DNA of 64,000 nt from the NCBI GenBank assembly GCA_029203185.1, contig CP119310.1, forward strand, positions 1,550,001 to 1,614,000. The letters are read 5' to 3'. The DNA comes from Candidatus Chryseobacterium colombiense (GTDB lineage Bacteria > Bacteroidota > Bacteroidia > Flavobacteriales > Weeksellaceae). The notes below the pieces were generated by a model. It ran no database searches. It was not told the DNA's origin and saw only the letters and a list, made by a program, of their open reading frames with translations. Below, piece after piece: positions 45,227 through 53,759 of this stretch. How positions within the stretch are numbered: position 1 is the stretch's first letter; each line of letters starts with the position of its first letter. The translations under genes were made by a program, and so were the position numbers.

Positions 45227-45922
45227 TTTGGTTAGGAGTTTATTGTATTATTAATGTTTTATTTTGTTTATATTTTTATCTTTAATTAAGTCAACAAGAG
45301 TCCCCAAAGACAATATTCAAGTCTTTGAACAGGGTTCCATTCAGATATTAATTTTGATTTTAAGAAGTTGATATCGAGTATTTTTTCAGTAGAAACAAGA
45401 CAACAACTTATTACTGTTACTTTTTAGTAAATGACTTCTTGATGTTTACAAATAATCGGTGTTTTGTTAACAACCAAGTATCATTACTTAATTTGTTTAA
45501 AGAGCTCAACATTTAGTTTATTTTTATCCTTAATTTTTGACAATTTTACTGCTATAATAATTTTGATTATAAAACAGCACTTCTACATTTCTGGCTTATT
45601 TTGATATTTTCGAAAAATAAAAGAGCAAAACGGATTACCTTAAGGACCAAGTAATAAAAAAACGCATTTATATCGCTAATAAATTATTTAAAATGCACAA
45701 ATTTCATATTAAATTCATATTAAAAAATGCAATTTTTACACTTAAATAGGTTAAAAAAATTCTTATTTCTTTAATTAATGCTTTAAAAAACTAAAAAAAC
45801 AAGATTCAGGTCCGAGAAACACTCCATACAAACTAATTATCAAATTCCTGAATAAAAGCATAAAACAACTCTAAACAGGGCTTTTAAATATGAAATAAAT
45901 ATTAAATTATAAATATAATTTG
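45227..45922. other. AT-rich regulatory region between small HTH gene and S24 repressor
   Basis: About 700 bp of very AT-rich DNA with no ORF of note. It carries the presumed promoters of the small minus-strand genes and of the repressor. I see no clear repeats beyond the operator candidates listed next. Confidence 0.45.
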
Positions 45923-45996
45923 TATATTTGTGCCGTACCATTTTAACAGCGAAACAAATATACGAACATTGTTCGTTTTTCAAAATAAAAAACGAA
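45923..45996 (+). promoter_or_regulatory. Promoter box and operator-like inverted repeats before the S24 repressor
   Basis: TATATTTG at 45923-45930 matches the Bacteroidetes -7 box TAnnTTTG. Downstream lie ACGAACATTGTTCGT (45962-45976, arms ACGAAC/GTTCGT) and TTCGTTTTT...AAAAACGAA (45972-45996), sharing the TTCGT half-site. They are 45-115 nt before the repressor ATG, where autoregulation would act. Confidence 0.6.
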
Positions 45997-46040
45997 TATT
46001 TTACGTATTTATTTTTACAAGTAACCCTAAACATATCAAA

Positions 46041-46703
46041 ATGAACTATTTAGAATTCAAAGAAATTAGAAAGAAGCTAAACATGAAGCAGGCTGATATA
46101 GCAAAATCTATAGGAGTTGGTACTAGAGCTGTACAATATTGGGAAAAAGGCGAACGAAAAATACCAGAAACAACTGCTTATTTTGTGAACAATCTACTTC
46201 AGGAACAACAAAAAAAATTGAATAACAGTGCCTCTCCTGTTGTTTTTTCAGATTTAAAAATCATGAATGTTCCTCTTGCGAATCAATATGCACAAGCCGG
46301 CTATTTGCACAACTTTGCAGATGAAGAATATATAGAAAGCCTGCCTACAATTCCTTTTACGGATGACGTAGAACACCGAGGCGAATACATGTGTTTTGAG
46401 GTAAAAGGAGACAGCATGGATAACGGATCGTACGAAAGCTATCTTGAAGGCGATATTATATTATGCAGAAACATCAGGCAAGATTATTGGCTGAGTAAAT
46501 TACATTATGATAAATGGGATTTTGTGATCGTTCACAAAGAAAAAGGAATTTTAGTAAAGCGAATCACCAACCATGATGTTGAGAAAGGCATTATTACTCT
46601 TCATTCTTTAAATGAATATTATGATGATTTCGAAATCCACCTTCAGGATGTTGCAAAACTTTTTAATATTATAAGTACGAGACGTAAAAACAATAGAAGA
46701 TAA
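46041..46703 (+). CDS. XRE-family repressor with S24 (LexA/CI-like) domain
   Basis: A 220-residue protein. HTH in residues 5-55 (LNMKQADIAKSIGVGTRAVQYWEKGERKIP). The C-terminal peptidase S24 domain has the nucleophile Ser125 in KGDSMDNG and Lys173 in GILVKRI. Ala86-Gly87 (YAQAGYL) is a possible self-cleavage site. Such proteins dimerise on operators and are cleaved after RecA activation. The frame extends to 45930 but would cover the operators, so the ATG at 46041 is chosen. It is the only + strand gene in the eCIS locus and probably its master regulator. Confidence 0.9.
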   Translation: MNYLEFKEIRKKLNMKQADIAKSIGVGTRAVQYWEKGERKIPETTAYFVNNLLQEQQKKLNNSASPVVFSDLKIMNVPLANQYAQAGYLHNFADEEYIESLPTIPFTDDVEHRGEYMCFEVKGDSMDNGSYESYLEGDIILCRNIRQDYWLSKLHYDKWDFVIVHKEKGILVKRITNHDVEKGIITLHSLNEYYDDFEIHLQDVAKLFNIISTRRKNNRR

Positions 46704-46726
46704 ATAAAACAATTGATTAACTGAAT

Positions 46727-46750
46727 AAAATCCTCAATACTGAGGATTTT
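46727..46750. terminator. Bidirectional terminator between repressor and eCIS operon end
   Basis: AAAATCCTCA / TGAGGATTTT stem with a short loop and T-rich 3' flank; separates the repressor gene from the convergent eCIS operon end at 46773. Confidence 0.8.
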
Positions 46751-46772
46751 ATTAGCTTTTTAAAACCACTAT

Positions 46773-47699
46773 TTAGGTAGCACATGTAAAACGCACCGAT
46801 TTATCACCAATACGTCCGGTTTTGGGATCTACATTGTAAATTACAGTCGGATCAAATTCTTCAAATCTAATCCATGCTATTCCATTTTCATTGAATCCGA
46901 TGCTTGGACTTGATCCTCCAGGTATATCAAAACTTGATAGATTCCCAGGTATTGCACGGGTTACACCATCACTCAAATAAATAAGACTTCCCGGTCCGGG
47001 AGCAGCCCCATTAAGATTGATAGTTTTCAACAATTCTTTTGTACCACAAATACTCGCTTTAAATTGGGAAATATCTGTCGGAATTTCAAATGCCGCCGAA
47101 ACACAATAAGCTTTAATCGTTTTTCTCCATTTTCCAGATGTGAACGGAACTACTTCCGACCAATCTGAAACATCAGATACAGAGCAGTGTTTTCTTGCTC
47201 TAATGTATAATTTAGTTCCATCAGGAATAGTTCCGTCATTCATTTCGATATATTCTGTTGATGTGTAATCACTTCCCATGATTACCCGTAACTGGACAAT
47301 ATATTTAAAATCAATGTCTGTAGCTATCTGATATTGTACTGCATAAAAATTTTCTGCATCTACTAAATAATCCATTATTATCTGATCATTCGTTCCCAAA
47401 TACACCTGCTGAATATCCGGAGCTTTGCAAGATATAGGGTTACATTTTCCTATCTGAAAAGAATTTGTCTGCCTAGCCGTAACTCCACCCACACCTAATT
47501 CTACCATTAAATCATATTTACCCGGAGCCTGAATTACAGGAAGTTCTACCAAAGTAACACCACTTACAGGTATCGGTTGGGGTATGTCATATTTTGTATA
47601 TAATGATACATCTTTGAGTTTATAGAAAGCTGTTGCCTTTTGAATCGGCACAGAGGAAGTGTAATTTAGCTTAAATGAAATTTTGCACGCTGTTGCCAT
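46773..47699 (-). CDS. eCIS-associated FnIII-like structural protein
   Basis: A 308-residue, Cys-containing beta protein (MATACKISFKLNYTSSVPIQKATAFYKL...). The middle resembles a fibronectin type III pair (APDIQQVYLGTNDQIIMDYLVDAENFYAVQYQIATD, SDVSDWSEVVPFTSGKW). It is the last gene of the main structural run, 89 nt after the PKD-like giant protein. Likely part of the fibre network or baseplate exterior. No exact family known to me. Confidence 0.6.
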   Translation of the reverse strand: MATACKISFKLNYTSSVPIQKATAFYKLKDVSLYTKYDIPQPIPVSGVTLVELPVIQAPGKYDLMVELGVGGVTARQTNSFQIGKCNPISCKAPDIQQVYLGTNDQIIMDYLVDAENFYAVQYQIATDIDFKYIVQLRVIMGSDYTSTEYIEMNDGTIPDGTKLYIRARKHCSVSDVSDWSEVVPFTSGKWRKTIKAYCVSAAFEIPTDISQFKASICGTKELLKTINLNGAAPGPGSLIYLSDGVTRAIPGNLSSFDIPGGSSPSIGFNENGIAWIRFEEFDPTVIYNVDPKTGRIGDKSVRFTCAT

Positions 47700-47788
47700 T
47701 ACATTATTTTTTTATTGTTATTATATAAGTTATTATTGGGGATTTTCAATCTACCTCCATTTGTGACAGTATATTATACAGAGATCTA

Positions 47789-50368
47789 TCATCCTTCATA
47801 ATATACATTTACTACAAAGTATTCAGATTTAGCAAACAGACCTGTATCAGCATCCACAACCGTAAGCTGGAATACATATTCGTCAGCAACTAAGCCGCTC
47901 ACATTCAGTTTATCCTTGTTAACTCCTGTAAGCGTTACGACCGGACCTTTTATTTTAGTCCAGGAGTATAGAGGTGATGTCGCTCCACTGCTTTTTCCTA
48001 TTAATTCAAAACTTCCGTCTTTTAAATATACAATTGAAGGTCCTGTAGCTTCAGCTCTAACTTCGGTAATTTCTCCTTCACAACAATTTACTCCCTTATC
48101 GTCAAAGTAAATAGTGTTGAATACAATGGTAGGAACAGCAGGAGCATCATACCAATCACTTATAGCGATATCCTGAGTACATCCATTAAGACTCACCTTC
48201 ACTCTTATTGTTGGAATTATTTTTGGATTTAACTCCCTGAAAACGTAACTGAATCCTCCTTCACCATCTGGTTTCAGATTCACCCAATGATCATCCCCCC
48301 AGAAGTCCCAACTGTAAGTATAATCTTTAAAGTTGCTTTCGGAAACAGTGAAATGTACTGTGGTTGCCGTTGAATCCCCACTTGGATAAGTAACGGAATC
48401 AATCTTTATGTGTACATCTGACTGCTGAATAACTTTAATACTGCAATTGGTTGGTTTTCCGTTTACAGTAAAGGTAATTTCCTGACCATACAATTCATAG
48501 TTTACTATTGAAGGATTAAAGAAATATCGTCCATCAATTATTTCTACACCAGCGTTTAAATCCGAGTTCGCCTTCACGACTCCATTCATTGGAAACACGG
48601 TAAAAGGAATAGGAGCCGCATTGGTACAAATAACAGTTTCAGGCAAGGTTAATTTAACATCAACTTTTGGTGTACAGCAGATGTAGGGAAGCGAAAAATC
48701 GGCAACAACTCTTTCTTCTCTTCCGTTGATCTCATATACAATGCCGAAGGTACCTCCTTCTTCAACTCCGCCCCTATGTTCTAATCCCGGATGTTTTTCT
48801 AAATACTCATTAAAATGAGCTTTCAGCATGTCTTTATTATCTATTAATTCAGCCAAGGACAGTTTCATGATATCAAATCCCAGCTGTTTTTCGTCCCTGA
48901 TTTTCTTTATTTGTTCAAAAGCTTCCTGATAGCGCATTCCCTGATGCCCCTCGATATAATAAAAAGAATTGTCATAGATGTTAAAATCTACAGGATGTTG
49001 TACATGTTCGTTCGATGAGAGCAGGCTTGTATCATATGCTAAGTTATCTCTATATGATCGATTGCTTGTTTTATCAAAATTCCAGGCTTTTAAAAATTCA
49101 TCTGTAATCTGATAATAAAAAGGAATTGTTTTGTTATTCAGAGGATTTATTTTTTTTGACGGAACAATTTTAATTTGAGCCGTATCTCCAAAGTCTTTAG
49201 AATAACTAAAATTCTGCGCCTGTTGCTTAAAGCGATTCACCAGCAATTTAACCCTCTGCGTTGCTTTTTCATCATCCAAAACAGGAGAATTATAAAACTG
49301 ATGTCTTGCTGAATCCAACTGAGTATCCAGAATTAATTTTCCAAGCATGATGTGTTTAGGAAAAGAACCAAAATCCGGAAGAGACTTGGTAAAAGCTTTA
49401 GGAAGCAGTTTAATAATTTCAGAGTAAGTATCTGTTAAATCTTTTACTACATCATAGGCATATTGAAAACCTATTTTCTGAGCAAGACAGGCTTCGAGTT
49501 TACTTTTAAAAGACTGATGATCAACACCCGGAACTCCTGTTAACCTGCAAATTTCATTGATTTTTTTAAAAATAACCTCTCCGTAACCGTTTCTTTCTAA
49601 AACATCGGAGTAAAGTTTTTTTAAATCGTAAGGAGAGAAATAATCATCAACTCCCCTTTCTGAAATAAGCCTTTCTACAACAACCCTTTCCAGCTTTGAT
49701 GGATTTAACACATCTTCTATAAACAATGGATGCGGCTGAATCCAATCTCTCCCAAGAATGTTTTTAATTCCTTCCGTTGTAGTAACCAAGACTTTGAGGT
49801 TACGGATCTGCTGAACTCCATGATTATCACAGTCAACGCCTCTACAGGGTTTAACTTCTTTCTCATAATCTTCTAAATACAACAACAGGTACTTGTCGTC
49901 TAAATTTAAAAGATTACTCACAGGCTGGAAATCAGAAGCAGCCTCCAAACTGGTTGCCAGCTCCCAAAGTTCAATCTGATTATTTCCTACATTAAATGCC
50001 GGATATTTAACTTTGAAATTATCATACACTTTAAAATGTGTATAATTTTTACTTTCTATATTGATTTTTCTCAAATCACTCACATACAAATCTTTACTTG
50101 CTTCACCTGTAATATTTAAGGTTAACAAATCTCCATCTGTCGTTAAAGCCACTCCCTGAGAAAGTTCTATGCCGCTCAACTGACCGCTTAGATAAGTAAG
50201 TTTGGGCTTGAGCCCGCATACAATACCTACCCCCTGCAACATCACTCTGGACAAACGGTCCTGATCTTCAAAAAAATCTAAAAACTCGTTGAATTGCGTA
50301 TGTTCTATGTATTGCCCTTTACTGAATTTACGGTATTGGGTTGATATATTGCTTAATTGATTATTCAT
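47789..50368 (-). CDS. Giant eCIS surface protein, PKD-like C-terminus
   Basis: An 859-residue protein. The N-terminal ~560 residues match the next gene upstream (QYRKFSKGQYIEHTQFNEFLDFFEDQDRLSRVMLQGVGIVCGLK; GLEHRGGVEEGGTFGIVYEING; ADFSLPYICCTPK). The C-terminus switches to Ig/PKD-like repeats (KIDSVTYPSGDSTATTVHFTVSESNFKDYTYSWDFWGDDHW; SPLYSWTKIKGPVVTLTGVNKDKLNVSGLVADEYVFQLTVVDADTGLF). A shared anchor with an exchangeable exposed end is inferred. Confidence 0.75.
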   Translation of the reverse strand: MNNQLSNISTQYRKFSKGQYIEHTQFNEFLDFFEDQDRLSRVMLQGVGIVCGLKPKLTYLSGQLSGIELSQGVALTTDGDLLTLNITGEASKDLYVSDLRKINIESKNYTHFKVYDNFKVKYPAFNVGNNQIELWELATSLEAASDFQPVSNLLNLDDKYLLLYLEDYEKEVKPCRGVDCDNHGVQQIRNLKVLVTTTEGIKNILGRDWIQPHPLFIEDVLNPSKLERVVVERLISERGVDDYFSPYDLKKLYSDVLERNGYGEVIFKKINEICRLTGVPGVDHQSFKSKLEACLAQKIGFQYAYDVVKDLTDTYSEIIKLLPKAFTKSLPDFGSFPKHIMLGKLILDTQLDSARHQFYNSPVLDDEKATQRVKLLVNRFKQQAQNFSYSKDFGDTAQIKIVPSKKINPLNNKTIPFYYQITDEFLKAWNFDKTSNRSYRDNLAYDTSLLSSNEHVQHPVDFNIYDNSFYYIEGHQGMRYQEAFEQIKKIRDEKQLGFDIMKLSLAELIDNKDMLKAHFNEYLEKHPGLEHRGGVEEGGTFGIVYEINGREERVVADFSLPYICCTPKVDVKLTLPETVICTNAAPIPFTVFPMNGVVKANSDLNAGVEIIDGRYFFNPSIVNYELYGQEITFTVNGKPTNCSIKVIQQSDVHIKIDSVTYPSGDSTATTVHFTVSESNFKDYTYSWDFWGDDHWVNLKPDGEGGFSYVFRELNPKIIPTIRVKVSLNGCTQDIAISDWYDAPAVPTIVFNTIYFDDKGVNCCEGEITEVRAEATGPSIVYLKDGSFELIGKSSGATSPLYSWTKIKGPVVTLTGVNKDKLNVSGLVADEYVFQLTVVDADTGLFAKSEYFVVNVYYEG

Positions 50369-50409
50369 TATGATTCATTTTTAATGATTTCTAAAGGTAA
50401 TTTTCAGAA

Positions 50410-50443
50410 ACTTCTCAGGCAGATCAGTCACTGCCTAAGAAGT
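50410..50443 (-). terminator. Intergenic hairpin between the two giant paralogues
   Basis: Minus-strand stem ACTTCTTAGGCAG / CTGCCTGAGAAGT (one U-G pair) with an 8-nt loop. No long T-tract follows, so it may be a processing or partial-termination signal that tunes expression of the second paralogue. Confidence 0.5.
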
Positions 50444-50491
50444 AAGTTTACAACTGCAGAATATTATTCTAAATTGTGAGTTTTCAGATTA

Positions 50492-53400
50492 TTATTTAGT
50501 ACCTCCACAACCATTTATAATTGCTGCCTGAATAGCACTTGCATTATAACTTGAGTTCCAAGAACCTCCTGTTCCGTCTGCTAATTCTCTCCAGATGTAT
50601 GTTCCATTAATCTGACTGTTAACACCATCTCCCAGTACAATCACCTTAATTGATTTGGCAATACATGCATTTTTAAGCCTGTTCATTTCAACAACATCTA
50701 CGGCTGTAGCATTATCATCATTACCTCCAGGAGTAATATCTGTTATAATGATCACATATTTTGCCACATTATTTCTGAATTTCCCAGCAAAATCGTATTC
50801 CACGACTCTACTCAATGCCATGTCAGTTGGTTCTGGTCCTCCGACTCCGTATCCAAGACTTAGTCCACCTCCCGGATTATTCAATTTTTTAAGCTGAGCA
50901 TCAAAAGTGAACTTATTATTTTCAGACATCATTTCCATTGCTGTTATCCATTGGAAACTTGAATTAAGTCCGGTATTGACAAATTTTTGAGATGGATTTA
51001 AGCTTGTGTAAGCCGGAGCAGTATGATAGTTGGAAACTGTTTTAGATCTATATTCATCAGCTAATACAATACCTAATCTGTAAGCATTTCTATCGGATTG
51101 CCCTTCTATTGTATTGATAATGTTTGCAGCTCCAGATTTAGCAGCCTCAATCTGACCACCCATACTTCCTGTATAATCAAATATAAATACAACGTCCATA
51201 CCCGAATCACACGGAGGAGGCGCAATACTGATTGTTACTGTAGCAATATTACTGTCTAATTCACCATCGTTTATATAATATGTAAACGAATCTGTAAGGT
51301 TTGTAGAGCCATCATGCGTATATCTTATTGTTCCATTTGTATTTAAACTTGCGATTCCGTGTGCTGGCTGGGTCTTGATAAACACAGTTAACGGAGTATT
51401 TCCTAGGTCATAATCATTGTCTTTCACCGCTATATCAACATATCCGCCAATTGATGTTGAAGCATGATCATTTACTGCTACCGGTGCCGATTTGATATTA
51501 ATAGATACCGTTGCGATATTACTGTCATCTTTACCGTCATTAACACAATATGTAAATGAATCTAAGAGATTAGGCGTACCATCATGAGTATAAGTGAATG
51601 TACCATCACCGTTTAACACTACTGTTCCGTGAGACGGATCGGATTTTTTAATAACGGTCAGTATGTCGTTATCCGCATCATAATCGTTATCCAGAACAGA
51701 TATAATCACTGTTTTACCGATCATACATGAAGCTTTATCGTCTAAAGCGATAGGAGGAACGTTTGGTTTTTCTTTAGAACAGCACAAGTATGGTAATGAA
51801 AAATCTGCAATCACCTGATTGTTTGTTGCAGATACTGCAATTAAAACAAAGGTTCCTCCAGGCATTACTCCTGCCTTATGCTCTAAGCCAGATTTTCGAT
51901 CTAAAAATTCGCTCAAAAGCTCGGCCGTAATTTCTTTTTTTCGCGGATCTTCCTTTACAATCGTAACATCTTCTCCTGAAGATCCTTTAGCTGTAAAATC
52001 TACCTTATTTAACAACTTTAACTGGCTGTCTAATTTAGACAAGTTCAGTAAAGCGCTTTTTGTATCCCCTTTTTCTTTGCTAATGTCGCCAGAAATAGCA
52101 ACCAGCTGCTTTCTAAGTTCTTCTATTGATACTTTTTTCGGTTCAGCTACTACTACTTCTCTCTCCACTTTTTCATCTTCTCCCAAAAGCAATACAATGA
52201 CATCAAATGCCAATCCGTACTGTCTTTTAAGATCGTTGATATTTTGATAAGCGGTTTCAAAAGGCAATCCTAAAAAACCTTCAATTCTATAGAAATCATT
52301 GTTATCAATATTATAGTTCAATGGATTTTGAACAAAGTCCGCTGTCGCCAAATTCGTTGTATGATAACTTAAATTATAAGTTTCTCTATCTACTTTTGTT
52401 TTTTCAAAGTTCCATTTCTCCAATAATGGTTTATCTACATTATAGTAATATGGGATTGCTTTTTCACCCAATCTTACGTTAAGGTTGGAAGGTGTGATTT
52501 TAACAGGTCCTATATATGACTGAAATCCATTTATCTTTTGTACAAAACGACTGGCAAGCATTAGAACTCTTTCATAGTTCTCATCATCATTTGTAGTGAC
52601 CGGTGAGTTATAGAAATCGTGGCGGAAACGAGTATGATCTCCTAATTCCAGCCTTGCTCCCACAGGTCCCAACATCAAATGCTTAGGGAAAGACGCTATA
52701 CTAGGACAACATTCAACATTAAGCTGTAAAATCAAGTCTTTTATTTCATTATATGTATCTATTAAATCTTTCAGCAGATCGTATCGGTACTGATAATCAT
52801 CAAGCCTTGAAACTTCCGGATACAACAAAGAATTCAGTTTATCATAAAGGTTTTGCCCACCAAAGTTGACATTCACATTAAAAATGCCAGCAATTGCATT
52901 AAAACCTTCACTTAATTCTTTAATAACACTATTGGCAGCTTGAAATTTTGTTTTTAACAGTCGTTCTGTATTGGTTTTAGCATCCAAAATAATTCTTTTG
53001 GCCTCTATTTTAGGCAGATGATCAAACAACTCTTCATAAGCATTGTGAACATTATAAATAGTGTCTTTGGCATCACCTTTGGCAAGAAGATCTGAAACCG
53101 ACTGAGAATCCGCCAAAAGCACTTTAAGATTAGATACCTGTTCAGCTCCTGTATTATCACAATCAGCATCCTGACATGGCGTCTCTTCATTGGAATAACT
53201 TTCTAAATACAGAATAACAATCTTATCATATATATTCCGAATGCTACCGAATAGCTTAAAATCTGCTGCACTAGCACCTGCCGCTGTTAGTTCATTAAAC
53301 TCTTCTTCGGTAATTAATTCTATAAGGGGTATTTGCTGACCGCCAATACGGAAATGCTCATATCTTACTACATCTGTATAATCTCTGTAATATTTGTATC

Positions 53401-53746
53401 TTATTTCGCTGAAATCGATCAAAGCTTCTGATGCATTCTTTCCCTTTTGACGCAGCGTTATCAGATCTCCATCTGTCGTAACTCCGACTCCCTGTGCAAT
53501 TGAAATGGTCTGAAGGAAAGGATCCCGTCCGATTTTTTTCACCATATCAATTTCAGAAGGTAAAAGTAAATCTGTGTATTCCGATTTAAAACCACATACT
53601 ACTCCTACACCACTCAATCGTGTTCGTGACAGCCTGTCCTGATCCTCGAAATAGTCTATAAATTCGTTTAGTTGCCCCTCTGTTAACGCCTGATTTTCGT
53701 TGAACTTTCTATATTGGGTTGTTACATTATCTAATTTAGTATTCAT
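50492..53746 (-). CDS. Giant eCIS surface protein with Ig-like repeats and a VWA domain
   Basis: A 1084-residue paralogue of the gene at 47789-50368. N-terminal body ~1-660 (QYRKFNENQALTEGQLNEFIDYFEDQDRLSRTRLSGVGVVCGFK; GLEHKAGVMPGGTFVLIAV; ADFSLPYLCCSKE). Then two cadherin/VCBS-type repeats (~665-850: ALDDKASCMIGKTVIISVLDNDYDADNDILTV and AVNDHASTSIGGYVDIAVKDNDYD, each ending DSFTYxxNDG). The last ~230 residues form a von Willebrand A domain with a MIDAS-like DYTGS, TDM and ITDITPGG. VWA domains bind proteins through a metal, so this end is a candidate adhesin for target cells. Confidence 0.8.
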   Translation of the reverse strand: MNTKLDNVTTQYRKFNENQALTEGQLNEFIDYFEDQDRLSRTRLSGVGVVCGFKSEYTDLLLPSEIDMVKKIGRDPFLQTISIAQGVGVTTDGDLITLRQKGKNASEALIDFSEIRYKYYRDYTDVVRYEHFRIGGQQIPLIELITEEEFNELTAAGASAADFKLFGSIRNIYDKIVILYLESYSNEETPCQDADCDNTGAEQVSNLKVLLADSQSVSDLLAKGDAKDTIYNVHNAYEELFDHLPKIEAKRIILDAKTNTERLLKTKFQAANSVIKELSEGFNAIAGIFNVNVNFGGQNLYDKLNSLLYPEVSRLDDYQYRYDLLKDLIDTYNEIKDLILQLNVECCPSIASFPKHLMLGPVGARLELGDHTRFRHDFYNSPVTTNDDENYERVLMLASRFVQKINGFQSYIGPVKITPSNLNVRLGEKAIPYYYNVDKPLLEKWNFEKTKVDRETYNLSYHTTNLATADFVQNPLNYNIDNNDFYRIEGFLGLPFETAYQNINDLKRQYGLAFDVIVLLLGEDEKVEREVVVAEPKKVSIEELRKQLVAISGDISKEKGDTKSALLNLSKLDSQLKLLNKVDFTAKGSSGEDVTIVKEDPRKKEITAELLSEFLDRKSGLEHKAGVMPGGTFVLIAVSATNNQVIADFSLPYLCCSKEKPNVPPIALDDKASCMIGKTVIISVLDNDYDADNDILTVIKKSDPSHGTVVLNGDGTFTYTHDGTPNLLDSFTYCVNDGKDDSNIATVSINIKSAPVAVNDHASTSIGGYVDIAVKDNDYDLGNTPLTVFIKTQPAHGIASLNTNGTIRYTHDGSTNLTDSFTYYINDGELDSNIATVTISIAPPPCDSGMDVVFIFDYTGSMGGQIEAAKSGAANIINTIEGQSDRNAYRLGIVLADEYRSKTVSNYHTAPAYTSLNPSQKFVNTGLNSSFQWITAMEMMSENNKFTFDAQLKKLNNPGGGLSLGYGVGGPEPTDMALSRVVEYDFAGKFRNNVAKYVIIITDITPGGNDDNATAVDVVEMNRLKNACIAKSIKVIVLGDGVNSQINGTYIWRELADGTGGSWNSSYNASAIQAAIINGCGGTK

Positions 53747-53759
53747 TGTTTGTCAATTT

